DNA of 21,375 bases from Thermoplasmata archaeon (GCA_021797385.1 JAJZZW010000010.1:1-21375); one strand, 5' to 3'; positions 1 through 7,951 are shown, counted from the stretch's first letter. Notes: generated by a model from the letters alone, not told the origin. Program-made: numbers and translations.

Positions 1-1
1 A

Positions 2-85
2 TCTATACTGGCATTTGTACTGATAGTACCGATTTCTTTGATAATTCTGGTAGTAGGAAAATCGTTAAAAAGTATAAATTTTTAA
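2..85 (+). CDS. C-terminal end of a membrane protein (partial)
   Basis: An open frame enters from the left edge and stops at TAA 83-85. The 27 visible residues form one hydrophobic helix rich in V, I and L (AFVLIVPISLIILVVG) followed by a short basic tail (KSLKSINF). This is typical of the last transmembrane segment of a transporter. The family cannot be named from this piece. It converges on the minus-strand chimeric permease gene. The 160 nt between them (86-247) are AT-rich and show nothing recognisable. Confidence 0.55.
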   Translation, partial: SILAFVLIVPISLIILVVGKSLKSINF

Positions 86-247
86 TTTCGTTATAGACGA
101 GATTGATATGAAACAAAAAATAGAAAGCAACTTCAAAATTTAATATCGCCAGGGTTAACAGCATAATTAGTTGATAAATACATACTAAAAATTAAATAAA
201 AAGATATAAGAGTTAAGGCCATAATTCGGTTTATTGATTGGTTAATA

Positions 248-1450
248 TTACCTTGATATACTCTCCAGCGATCTGTTTTTTGTTTCTTCACCGGCGAGCA
301 TTGTCAATAGAAAACCAGCTACTCCCACTCCGAAAAGTAAGAATTCCATAGGGACAATGCCATATATGGAAACTGTAATCGGGAAAACTACTGCTGATAT
401 TATGGCTCCTACCCTTGAAATTGCAGTGCCTGCCCCCATTGCCGTTGTTCTCATTCTTGTGGGAAATAGTTCGGCAACAAATATACCTGTGGTTTCTCCG
501 GTGCCGCCTGCATTGGCAAAATAGAATATTGCAAACATGGGAAATAGTAGTAATACTGGAGGTGCTATGTGTACTATAATGAAATACATGGCAAGGATAA
601 ACAGCGCCAGACCCTGAGCGAGGAAGGTATATGATTGCCATTTCTTTCTACCGAATTTGTCGGCAGTAAATACAAAGAAAAGCGTTCCGATAACTCCGAT
701 CATGTAAAGCATGAGTGTCAACGTTAAAGAACCTGCATGTCCCGAATAGCCCAGCTCAATTAAAATAGTTGCGGTATATATTCCTATTCCATAAAATATC
801 AGGTCGTTGAAAAACCATGAAGTATATGTGAAAAACGCCCTTCTAGTGTAACTACCATTCTTTGCGTTATCACTAGGTACACTAGTATTTGACTCTTCTT
901 TAATATTTAATTTCTTTTTTATTTCGTCTATTTCATTTTCTTCATGTTTTTCATCTGCAAATCTGGGTGTTTCATCGATATTTCTTCTCATAATTAATAC
1001 TATTATAGCAGGAATAGCACCTGCTGCAAGAAGGAATCTCCATGCTATATCCCCAAATGGTAGGAATACCAGGCCAAGGAAAACAGCCACAGAGCCACCG
1101 ATCCACCATGCCATAAGTCCGGTGCCCATTAATTTGCCCCTAACTTTGACCGGAGAATATTCTCCTATAATTGATAGAGTCAAAGCATAATCTGCTCCAA
1201 TTGCGAGGCCTAGCAGTGTCCTAAATATTATAAGTTCTACGGCATTTGTTGAAATTCCACTTAAAATTGCAAAGATAGCGAATATTAGCATATAATCAGT
1301 TCTTGGCATATTTTTTATAACTTTGTCTACTAAACCAGCCTTGACAATATTCTTATCCGTTACCATAACGGCTTTTTTAATTTCAAGTGTTTCTAAAAAA
1401 GAAAGGGAATCCGCACCGAAAATAACGTCAGGTGATCTAAAATACCACAT
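248..1450 (-). CDS. Chimeric ORF: iron-alcohol-dehydrogenase N-terminus fused to an MFS permease
   Basis: Residues 1 to about 46 (MWYFRSPDVIFGADSLSFLE, then VTDKNIVKAGLVDKV) look like the start of a group III iron-containing alcohol dehydrogenase, including the first strand of its nucleotide-binding domain. From about residue 49 (PRTDYMLIFAIFAILSG) the protein is a major facilitator superfamily permease of the sugar/metabolite-H+ symporter type. It has GEYSPVKVRGKLMG after an early helix, a long charged central loop (about residues 155-205), the loop 8-9 motif DKFGRKK near 264, and PTRMRTTAMG near 331. The first two MFS helices are missing, so only about 10 of 12 remain. The frame is open across the joint (near 1300-1310). 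An AGAGGTG Shine-Dalgarno precedes the ATG, so a chimera may be translated. It is most likely a deletion product and probably does not transport normally. The ADH assignment rests on motif memory; the MFS assignment is firm. Confidence 0.8.
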   Translation of the reverse strand: MWYFRSPDVIFGADSLSFLETLEIKKAVMVTDKNIVKAGLVDKVIKNMPRTDYMLIFAIFAILSGISTNAVELIIFRTLLGLAIGADYALTLSIIGEYSPVKVRGKLMGTGLMAWWIGGSVAVFLGLVFLPFGDIAWRFLLAAGAIPAIIVLIMRRNIDETPRFADEKHEENEIDEIKKKLNIKEESNTSVPSDNAKNGSYTRRAFFTYTSWFFNDLIFYGIGIYTATILIELGYSGHAGSLTLTLMLYMIGVIGTLFFVFTADKFGRKKWQSYTFLAQGLALFILAMYFIIVHIAPPVLLLFPMFAIFYFANAGGTGETTGIFVAELFPTRMRTTAMGAGTAISRVGAIISAVVFPITVSIYGIVPMEFLLFGVGVAGFLLTMLAGEETKNRSLESISR

Positions 1451-1519
1451 CTAGAGAACACCTCTGCCTTTGGAAAATGCAGTTACACCATCCTTTGATG
1501 AATAATTCTGCAATATCAT
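1451..1519 (-). pseudogene. Possible C-terminal remnant of an enoyl-CoA hydratase (crotonase)
   Basis: Directly before the ATG of the chimeric ORF, a 22-codon frame ends in TAG with no base between stop and start (TAGATG). Its residues KDGVTAFSKGRGVL resemble the usual crotonase ending (K-E-G-v-x-A-F-x-e-K-R). A TGA a few codons upstream closes the frame, and nothing crotonase-like is visible beyond it. I read it as the relic of a gene that once preceded the alcohol dehydrogenase in an operon. The stretch is short, so chance is possible. The rest of the gap (1520-1793) is very AT-rich with no gene. Confidence 0.3.
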
Positions 1520-1793
1520 AATAATTCAGCTGTTATAGATATATTAATTTTGTTATCATGAATTATATCCTATTTTTCCTTATAGGAATACAATAAAATA
1601 ATATAGATTTAAACATAATTATTTATGACTATTTCACTACAATTATGTAATTTAGATGAGAAAGTTACTTATACCTATATTTTTCTAAAAATCATAAAAA
1701 ATATCCCCTGTTACATTATTTCCGGAATTAATTATTTTTTAAATATGGTATAAGATGAATTGTAGAGCCATAATAACTACGGAATTGGGATTA

Positions 1794-2555
1794 TTACCTG
1801 AAATAATCCATAACCATTTGAGTACTTCCCGAATCGATTGTAACAACCTGTCCGGTAATTGATTCGTTTTTTATAAGGAATATAACGGTATTTGCGACCT
1901 CCTCCGGCGGTATAAGTTTCCCGGTCAGAGTGAACTTTCTTAAAAATTCTGAGTCGTCAAGTTTCATCAAACTGAGAAGACTGTCGCCCATTTTAGTTTT
2001 TACAACTCCAGGTGCCACAGCATTTACTCTTATATTATGCGATGCCAGCTCTAGGGACATATATTTTGTAAGTCCTATAAGGGCTGCCTTTGTAGTTCCG
2101 TAAACAGCAAGACCCGGAAATGGATTGATTCCTGCCTGGGATGCCACATTGATAATTACACCGCCCATAGATTGTTTCATGAACTCCTCTGAAAGCCTCA
2201 GGGGCGAATACAGATTTGTCCTGAACATTAATTCCAGATTTTTTTCTTCAATATTACCTATTGGCTCCAAAATGCCAACACCTGCATTATTTATAAGCAC
2301 TTCCGGAATTCCCAATTCATCCACTGTATTCCTGAAAAGCATTTTTCTTCCTTCTTCAGTGGATACATCTGCGGTCACCAGCATTCCAGAGGAAATTTCA
2401 TTTATCTCTTTCAGGGTTTCTTTACCTTCCTCAACATGCTTTCTGACATTGACAACAACTCTCCCTCCTTCCGATGCAAGTTTCAGAGCAATTTCCCTTC
2501 CTATTCCACGCCCTGAACCTGTTACTATACATACCCTATTCTTTATATCATACAT
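1794..2555 (-). CDS. Short-chain dehydrogenase/reductase (classical SDR, FabG-like)
   Basis: At 253 aa it has the normal length for a classical SDR, an NAD(P)-dependent oxidoreductase. Visible motifs in order are the cofactor-binding TGSGRGIG near residue 12, NNAG near 89, the catalytic Ser in NVASQAG near 137, the YGTTK Tyr/Lys pair near 150, and N-A-V-A-P-G near 178. There is no acidic residue after strand 2 (VVVNVRK), which leans towards NADP(H), though this is weak. It follows the lipid-kinase-like gene by 89 nt on the same strand. That gap holds its own TATA-like AT tract, so it may be transcribed separately or as the last operon gene. The substrate is unknown. Because the operon contains an alkyl-DHAP-synthase-like gene, a ketone reductase acting on a glycerone phosphate derivative is one idea, but a 3-oxoacyl reductase is equally possible. 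Confidence 0.9.
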   Translation of the reverse strand: MYDIKNRVCIVTGSGRGIGREIALKLASEGGRVVVNVRKHVEEGKETLKEINEISSGMLVTADVSTEEGRKMLFRNTVDELGIPEVLINNAGVGILEPIGNIEEKNLELMFRTNLYSPLRLSEEFMKQSMGGVIINVASQAGINPFPGLAVYGTTKAALIGLTKYMSLELASHNIRVNAVAPGVVKTKMGDSLLSLMKLDDSEFLRKFTLTGKLIPPEEVANTVIFLIKNESITGQVVTIDSGSTQMVMDYFR

Positions 2556-2644
2556 GTTTATCGCCGTAAATCATAGAAATATCAAAATATATTTCAATCA
2601 AAATAAATTTAAATTAATATTTAAGCCTTTACAAAACCCATTTA

Positions 2645-3508
2645 CTAAATTAGTGGGAATATTTTAAGAGCGTTATGGTAAATAGATATTTCATAGTCCT
2701 CTGCACTTAAAGTTTCTCCGTCTATCTCAAGTATTGACCGACAGTTAACATGAATTGATTTAACTCTTTTATTGATAACATCCTTATCTGAGGTATATCC
2801 ACCGGTCCTTAATGAGCTAAGTTTTAGCATTACCCTGTATTTTGGCATAAATTTTATAATATGAACATCAAGAAAACCATCACTTATATCTGATTCCGGC
2901 GATGCATGTATTCCTTTTCCGTAATACTGTCCATTGGCAACAATCAAATCCAGGATATCCACAGTCATTGAATCCCCTTCAGTTGTTATACTGGCCCTTA
3001 CAGGTTTTGCTTTAAATAATGAGATGATAATGGCCGTGAGGAATGTCATAGAAGTTCTCCGTTTTACGGAATTGACCCTAATCATAACATGTCCACCCAA
3101 ACCAGCTTCCATTATGTTTATAAAAAATTTTGTTACACCGTTAATTTCGATTTTACCCAGATCAATTTCCCTAAAATTCCCTCTAGATATGATTTCTGGT
3201 ATATCTGGCGGCCTTACTTTTCCTATTGTTCTTGATAAGTCTCCGCCTGTGCCTGCATTAACAGGTATCATTATAATATCACTTCCGGCCAGGGCCTGGG
3301 CTGCGTAGTTCATAGTACCATCCCCACCAATTACTATGAGATATTTTATATCAGAATTAATGGCAATAAAGTCAATAAAACTATCAGGTGTTTTCTCAGT
3401 ATAAGAGAAGGTAACTTCATAGTCTGTTAAGATAGATTTAATGTCTTCCATTATTCCAGGAGCTTTGCCCGATCCGGCATACTTATTTATCAGTATATGC
3501 ACCCTCAT
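2645..3508 (-). CDS. Diacylglycerol kinase-family lipid kinase
   Basis: This 287-aa protein belongs to the DAGK catalytic / YegS / sphingosine-kinase family, which phosphorylates lipid hydroxyl groups with ATP. It starts with the typical strand MRVHILINKYAGSGKA. The nucleotide-binding signature GGDGTMN lies near residue 82, and the companion motif PVNAGTGGDLSRTIG near 103 is a variant of the usual P-x-G-T-x-N-D. The C-terminal beta-domain (about 130-287) contains N-G-Q-Y-Y-G-K-G near 190. The start overlaps the 3' end of the upstream FAD dehydrogenase gene by 26 nt, with GGGGGA a few bases before the ATG, so translational coupling is likely. In archaea such enzymes are poorly characterised. 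A substrate such as archaetidyl-glycerol-type or alkylglycerol lipid is an inference from its two upstream neighbours. Confidence 0.88.
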   Translation of the reverse strand: MRVHILINKYAGSGKAPGIMEDIKSILTDYEVTFSYTEKTPDSFIDFIAINSDIKYLIVIGGDGTMNYAAQALAGSDIIMIPVNAGTGGDLSRTIGKVRPPDIPEIISRGNFREIDLGKIEINGVTKFFINIMEAGLGGHVMIRVNSVKRRTSMTFLTAIIISLFKAKPVRASITTEGDSMTVDILDLIVANGQYYGKGIHASPESDISDGFLDVHIIKFMPKYRVMLKLSSLRTGGYTSDKDVINKRVKSIHVNCRSILEIDGETLSAEDYEISIYHNALKIFPLI

Positions 3509-4838
3509 ATATATCCCCCATTTTTTTAATTACGGTATCTTCAATGGATTTTCCCATATCCAGTGAATATATTCTCAGTGCTAGTCTTCTTCTGAGAATA
3601 TCCTCCGGTTTCACCGGGCATTCGTACATTATGATGTTATCAATATCATCTGATTTCCTTGAATAATCAATGTACGGCATATTTTTAATTTTTAATTTTC
3701 GACCTAATAACCTTGATATGATTCTTGCAGTTTTTCTTGCGCCTACCCTATAATCAGTTATTTTTCCCCCGAGCACAGATATGAAATTTTCTGTTACAGA
3801 TATTCTGAAATCCCTGGATATTTTTCCAGGATCATCGCCGGAGCCCAGAAGTACTCTAATCCCGCTAAAGGTTGTGATAATTCTGCCATAGGTGAAATCC
3901 GGAAACACTGATTGAAGGCTCTTTATAAGGTATTCAATATCTTCCTTTCCTACGGAGAAATCGTCAGGGTCTGTAACAAATGTATCTGTTGTGCCCGTGT
4001 ATACCACATCTCCAGAAGGTATAATGAATATCTGTCTCCCATCGATGCTGGACTTAAATACAACTGCATTTTTTAATTTCCATAGGGAAAACGGAAATAC
4101 GATGTGTATACCCTTGCTTAATCTGAAATCAGATTCTTCTGGCAATCCCGCCATTTTTAATATATTGTTTCCCCAGGGCCCTGCTGCGTTTATAACAATT
4201 TTTGATGATATTTCATAACATTTTTGTGAGACAGTATCCCGGATTTTAATATAATAAAGATTCCCTGATTTTTTTATGCTCAATGCTTCAGTATAATTGA
4301 AGCAGAGTGCACCGTGCCGGTAGGCTGAAACGATATTGTAGATAACAAGTTTTGAATCCACAGTAATTCCGTCGGTATATGAATAAAAACCATCTGTATC
4401 TCCTGAATACACTCCATGGTTGCGATGGTATCTAACAAGTGGGTTCTTACCTGACATGGCATTATAAATAGCCATTCCTATACCGATTTCCACAGGATTC
4501 CACATCTGTTTTCCAGTTAAAATATGAAATTCTAATGGTTTAACAATATCTGTATGTTCTATGAGATAATTCCTTTCTTGCAGAAGATGGTAAACCTCGA
4601 GAAATTTACCTGTCTGGAGATATCGCAACCCTCCGTGAACAAGTTTTGAGGATCCGGAGCTGGTGCCTGATCCAAAGTCCTCTTTTTCCAGCAATATGGT
4701 TTTTATCCCATTTTCAGCCAATATATTTACAATTCCTGAACCGGTAATTCCACCTCCTATGATTGCCACATCAAAGTTTTTCCCATCCAGTTCTGTGAGT
4801 TTAGAATTCCTTACTTCTGCCGAAAACTCATTATTCAT
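3483..4838 (-). CDS. FAD-dependent glycerol-3-phosphate dehydrogenase
   Basis: The family oxidises glycerol 3-phosphate to dihydroxyacetone phosphate and passes electrons to the respiratory chain. The FAD-binding Rossmann start is VAIIGGGITGSGI, about residue 17. It is followed by the GlpD/GlpA signature SGTSSGSSKLVHGGLRYL near 55, a substrate-domain GTTDTF near 280, and GGKITDYR near 365. At 451 aa from the chosen ATG it is shorter than many bacterial GlpD proteins, with a reduced C-terminal domain (KPEDILRRRLALRIYS). I chose the ATG at 4836-4838 because GGGTGG precedes it, and because it overlaps the upstream gene's stop by 8 nt (ATGAATAA). A longer frame reaches 4931 but adds a non-homologous basic stretch. 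Archaeal membranes use glycerol 1-phosphate, so this enzyme more likely serves glycerol catabolism or a minor lipid route. Confidence 0.9.
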   Translation of the reverse strand: MNNEFSAEVRNSKLTELDGKNFDVAIIGGGITGSGIVNILAENGIKTILLEKEDFGSGTSSGSSKLVHGGLRYLQTGKFLEVYHLLQERNYLIEHTDIVKPLEFHILTGKQMWNPVEIGIGMAIYNAMSGKNPLVRYHRNHGVYSGDTDGFYSYTDGITVDSKLVIYNIVSAYRHGALCFNYTEALSIKKSGNLYYIKIRDTVSQKCYEISSKIVINAAGPWGNNILKMAGLPEESDFRLSKGIHIVFPFSLWKLKNAVVFKSSIDGRQIFIIPSGDVVYTGTTDTFVTDPDDFSVGKEDIEYLIKSLQSVFPDFTYGRIITTFSGIRVLLGSGDDPGKISRDFRISVTENFISVLGGKITDYRVGARKTARIISRLLGRKLKIKNMPYIDYSRKSDDIDNIIMYECPVKPEDILRRRLALRIYSLDMGKSIEDTVIKKMGDIYEGAYTDK

Positions 4839-6342
4839 CCCGCCACCCTGAAAATAATTCATCATTAAGCTGATCCTGCATTTTTTCTTTTTCACGATTT
4901 TTGTAAATGGCAAACAAGGTACCTGTTCCATGGTGGTCTGTTATTGAACCACCATTTTCCAAAATGCTTTTCATGATAATCTGCCGTATGAATAAAAGAT
5001 CCTCAAGTGGATTTTCAGATCTGATTATATAGGTAAAATAAATACATGCGCCGGTCTGGTATATGTGTGAAATATGGGCCATTATTATTCCCTTGAAACC
5101 TTTTTCCTTCTGCGCAATTTTAAATGAATCGATGGTGTTTTGATAAAGCTTAATAATAGTCTCCCACTGACAGGATGTTTCAAGAGTGTCTGGTACATAT
5201 CCATGTTTCCAGAGTATATTGGCAAGTGCCGGCCTGCTGTACCGATCCCTTGCCCACATCTTTGCAGGGTAAGCCGTGGTAGGTATCCCTCCGATCAATT
5301 TTTCTTTAAATTGGTAATCGTTGTTTACCAGAATCATCATAGCCCCATTTTTTACGCCACGAAGACCAAGATAATCCATAAATATTTTTTTCATTCCAGT
5401 ATTTTTTCCAGACATCAAGGCTATCATGGTTTCTGTTTCATTTGAAAGTCTAAGTATAGTAGGATATCTTTTCATATTCTTTATAGCCTCTATGCCTTCC
5501 TCAAAGGTTTTAAAAAAATAAGAGGAGAAATATTTTTTATCAGGAAGTTTGAAGCCCTTGATAGTTGCACCGAGAATTATGCCATATTTTCCCTCACTGC
5601 CAATTACTGCAGTTTTCACCTGTAAGCCTGCCGCCTCTCTGGGAACTTTATTATCGGATATTTCTCCCTTAGAGGTAAGAACTTTAACCGAGATTACTGA
5701 ATTTTCTATGCCTCCATACTGATTGGATTCCTGGCCATTTTCCATTGTCGCTATCCATCCTCCAAGAGTTGAATAATTAAATGATTCTGGAAAGTTTCCA
5801 CATGTCAGTCCATGAGCGTTCGCTTCTTTCTCAAGTTCAGGTCCTGTTATACCTGCACCGGCACTTATGACATTACCGGTAATAGAGATATTATTTAATT
5901 TTGAGGTGTTTATTGCTATCACTCCCTTTCCAGGCTTCATTCTGAAACAACCGGAAACATTTGTTCCGCCGCCGTATATTAATGCTTTTTTGCCAGAATT
6001 TGAAATGCCATTAATTATTGCGTTTATATTGCTGTTATCAGGATAAACAACTCCATCCACAATTGGTATGTGTAAACCAATCCTTGATTCTAATATTTCA
6101 ACGGATGATTTGCCGATTGAATGCATATACCGTGTTTCCAGATCACTTTGGAATGATGCTTCAGGAAAATATTTGGCAAGTTCTTCGGTACTTTCTTCTT
6201 CTTTGTAACTATTTATATTTCCTTCCCCATCCCATACAATTTCACTATGGATCGAAAAAAGTTTTTCTATAAAATTAAATTCTTCTGTAAAATCTCTATC
6301 TATATTTGCCCCATAAAGAACGGATAGTGACACAGAATACAA
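4831..6342 (-). CDS. Alkyldihydroxyacetonephosphate synthase-like FAD oxidase
   Basis: A flavoprotein of the VAO/PCMH fold, 503 aa. The FAD-binding half runs from about 90 to 280: P-D-N near 100, YGGGTNVSGC near 120, TLGGWIAT near 191, YGGIENSVISVKVLTSKG near 207, and VIGSEGKYGIILGATIKG near 245. The C-terminal half carries features I know from alkyl-DHAP synthase (AGPS): ARDRYSRP, GYVPDTLETSCQWE, YQTGACIYFTYI, and ENGGSITDHHGTG, the counterpart of the AGPS active-site H-H-H-G-x-G. AGPS exchanges the acyl chain of acyl-DHAP for a fatty alcohol, forming an ether bond; other members are plain hydroxyacid or glycolate oxidases. The protein ends about 34 residues after the His motif, without the usual D-P-x-N-I-F tail. 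The listed start is TTG. A GTG at 6331-6333, with TATA-like GTATACTTAA (6351-6360) about 23 nt upstream, would fit a leaderless start and give 500 aa. First gene of the operon. Confidence 0.8.
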   Translation of the reverse strand: MYSVSLSVLYGANIDRDFTEEFNFIEKLFSIHSEIVWDGEGNINSYKEEESTEELAKYFPEASFQSDLETRYMHSIGKSSVEILESRIGLHIPIVDGVVYPDNSNINAIINGISNSGKKALIYGGGTNVSGCFRMKPGKGVIAINTSKLNNISITGNVISAGAGITGPELEKEANAHGLTCGNFPESFNYSTLGGWIATMENGQESNQYGGIENSVISVKVLTSKGEISDNKVPREAAGLQVKTAVIGSEGKYGIILGATIKGFKLPDKKYFSSYFFKTFEEGIEAIKNMKRYPTILRLSNETETMIALMSGKNTGMKKIFMDYLGLRGVKNGAMMILVNNDYQFKEKLIGGIPTTAYPAKMWARDRYSRPALANILWKHGYVPDTLETSCQWETIIKLYQNTIDSFKIAQKEKGFKGIIMAHISHIYQTGACIYFTYIIRSENPLEDLLFIRQIIMKSILENGGSITDHHGTGTLFAIYKNREKEKMQDQLNDELFSGWRDE

Positions 6343-6447
6343 ATATGAACGTATACTTAAAATTATGTAATAATACTATTAATACAGACTGCGAGATCAG
6401 CATTAATAAATTAGTAGCCTAGCTAATATATAAACTTATTATCTCTA

Positions 6448-6520
6448 TGAGCCCGCCGGGATTCGAACCCGGATTATAGGCTCCGGAGGCCTATATGATA
6501 ATCCGTTACACCACGGGCCC
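6448..6520 (-). tRNA. tRNA-Arg (anticodon CCG)
   Basis: A 73-nt cloverleaf reads on the minus strand. The acceptor stem GGGCCCG pairs with CGGGCTC (one G-T pair), discriminator A, no encoded CCA. The anticodon arm is TAGGC-CTCCGGA-GCCTA, so bases 34-36 are CCG and read the Arg codon CGG. The T arm is CCGGG-TTCGAAT-CCCGG. There is no intron. The 5' end directly abuts the stop codon of the adenosine-specific kinase gene, so both are probably on one primary transcript and separated by RNase P. Confidence 0.96.
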
Positions 6521-7003
6521 TCAGGATTTATAACCGATGTCTCTCAGAAACTTTCTGCGTTTTTTCTTGTCCACATCAGATTCTACACCAACAGGTGAAT
6601 ACCCATCTGCAACCCCGATTATTGCATTAGTTTTTTCGGTTTTTGCTATTATCACCTTCAAGGGATTTGCAGTGGCTGCGTATATGGTCCCTATTTCCTG
6701 GCTCATCTTCAACTGTGGTAATATGCTGATGGGAAATGCATTTTTCAGCATAATGATAAATGTGTGCCCGGCAGAAATCCTTTTAATGTTATTTATTCCA
6801 GCATCTACCAGTTCACTGCTGTTTCCCTCGAATCTTATGAGTTTGTCTCCTGATGCCTCTGAAAAGACCACTGAATATTCACAGTTAGGTATTACGGTTT
6901 TTATGATTTCGTTGAGGTCTTCCACCGTCTTTATGAAGTGTGAATAGCCAATTATTACATTTACACCCTCTGGTCTTTCTATCTCAACCTCAGAAATATC
7001 CAT
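6521..7003 (-). CDS. Adenosine-specific kinase family protein
   Basis: At 160 aa this matches the whole length of the small archaeal/bacterial family annotated as adenosine-specific kinase (PF04008). Recognisable blocks are E-R-P-E-G-V-N-V-I-I-G near residue 8, YSHFIKTVEDL near 20, FSEASGDKLIRF near 47, SAGHTFIIMLKNAFPISILP near 77, YAATANPLKVIIAKTE near 107, and GVADGYSPVGVES near 129. The family binds AMP/adenosine; its cellular role is not well settled. A TATA-like CATTAAATTAATAT lies about 27 nt before the ATG, so the transcript may be leaderless. The TGA stop (6521-6523) is immediately followed by the first base of tRNA-Arg. Confidence 0.93.
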   Translation of the reverse strand: MDISEVEIERPEGVNVIIGYSHFIKTVEDLNEIIKTVIPNCEYSVVFSEASGDKLIRFEGNSSELVDAGINNIKRISAGHTFIIMLKNAFPISILPQLKMSQEIGTIYAATANPLKVIIAKTEKTNAIIGVADGYSPVGVESDVDKKKRRKFLRDIGYKS

Positions 7004-7052
7004 TATTCATTATTAAACAAAGAGATATTAATTTAATGCAAATCTTAAAACT

Positions 7053-7337
7053 TTATTGCCTCATGAACCGGAACAGCATAATTATGGCAGCTATACCCAG
7101 TATGCTTATAACCATCAATGGAATGGCTACGGTGGCACCAAGAAACCTGGAAAAATAATAATAAATATATACAGTTATGGCACTCTGAACAGAAAAAATT
7201 GATGTAAAAGTTATAACCTGAAGGTATAGTTTTGCACGGTATTTTCTGTAATATATGGAATAAGTTGCTACCAGGACGATAAGGGCAATCAGCTCGAATA
7301 TAGCAATTATTATATCAGATATCCAGAATATTTCCAT
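7053..7337 (-). CDS. Small three-helix membrane protein, unknown function
   Basis: A 94-aa hydrophobic protein with three predicted membrane helices: about residues 6-27 (SDIIIAIFELIALIVLVATY), 39-62 (YLQVITFTSIFSVQSAITVYIYYY) and 69-90 (VAIPLMVISILGIAAIIMLF). The first loop is basic (YRKYRAK). I do not recognise a characterised family. The size and helix layout resemble small archaeal membrane proteins often found beside winged-helix regulators, and here such a regulator lies two genes upstream. It follows the secreted protein gene by 50 nt on the same strand, so the two may be co-transcribed. A GTGAT Shine-Dalgarno-like sequence precedes the ATG. Confidence 0.7.
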   Translation of the reverse strand: MEIFWISDIIIAIFELIALIVLVATYSIYYRKYRAKLYLQVITFTSIFSVQSAITVYIYYYFSRFLGATVAIPLMVISILGIAAIIMLFRFMRQ

Positions 7338-7387
7338 ATTTTATCACGGTATACAAATTAAGAATAAAAATATATTAATATATTTTT

Positions 7388-7951
7388 TTATTCCAGACTG
7401 GAAAGCTTGCCTGATCCTGTTATTTTGAATGTTTCATTTATTATTTCGTAATTAACGTTGTGATCTGATGTATGGTCCATATTATAGTACACAAGAGTGT
7501 AGGTCGTGTTGATATACTGGAATGCGTGAGTGGCTGAATTCTGAACAACAAACTGCGTGAAATTTGCAGTAACTGTCGCCGTATTTCCATTTATTGTAAC
7601 TATGGGATTGCTGGTCGTTCCCGTAGATGCATAGAACCATACTGCCTGCCATGCCGTAAAGAACTTGCCCCAGGTGGTGTTGATTGCTGAAGTCCCGTGA
7701 TATGTTCCATTGAGTGGTCCACCTACCCAGTTCAATGTTGCATTTCCCGCATACTCTTTCATGATCAGTGAAGAATTCTCTATTGCTATTTGATTCCAGT
7801 GTTCCGTTGCAAGCTCGGTAGCATCATTTACTTCTAATTGTTTCTTCTCTTTAGCAATAGCCGAGCTGTCCAAATAGTATACCCCTATAAATGCACCTGC
7901 AAATATGAGTGTCAGTGCAATAAATACTGCTGATATTACTTTCCAATTCAT
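7388..7951 (-). CDS. Membrane-anchored extracellular NTF2/SnoaL-like protein
   Basis: A 187-aa protein with an uncleaved signal anchor at residues 5-27 (VISAVFIALTLIFAGAFIGVYYL), then an extracellular part. The helix with ATELATEHWNQIAIENSSLIMKEY, followed by WVGGPLNGTYHGTSAINTTW and an alternating beta region, has the layout of an NTF2-like cone domain. There are many N-x-S/T sites (NSS, NAT, NGT, NTT, NFT, NTT, NET), as is usual for heavily glycosylated acidophile surface proteins. The function is unknown: no catalytic residues can be assigned. The upstream TATA-like GGTTATATCC (about 7978-7987) lies about 30 nt before the ATG. The gene sits between the wHTH regulator and the three-helix membrane protein. 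Confidence 0.75.
   Translation of the reverse strand: MNWKVISAVFIALTLIFAGAFIGVYYLDSSAIAKEKKQLEVNDATELATEHWNQIAIENSSLIMKEYAGNATLNWVGGPLNGTYHGTSAINTTWGKFFTAWQAVWFYASTGTTSNPIVTINGNTATVTANFTQFVVQNSATHAFQYINTTYTLVYYNMDHTSDHNVNYEIINETFKITGSGKLSSLE

Noticed and set aside
1567..1586. Small inverted repeat TCCTAT/ATAGGA
   Set aside because: Six base pairs in very AT-rich DNA, with no gene start at a suitable distance.
2125..2667. 180-codon plus-strand frame over the SDR gene
   Set aside because: It is antisense to a clear SDR and has low-complexity composition.
4839..4931. Longer N-terminus for the glycerol-3-phosphate dehydrogenase
   Set aside because: The added residues are basic and non-homologous. 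The ATG at 4838 has a ribosome site and the normal distance to the FAD motif.
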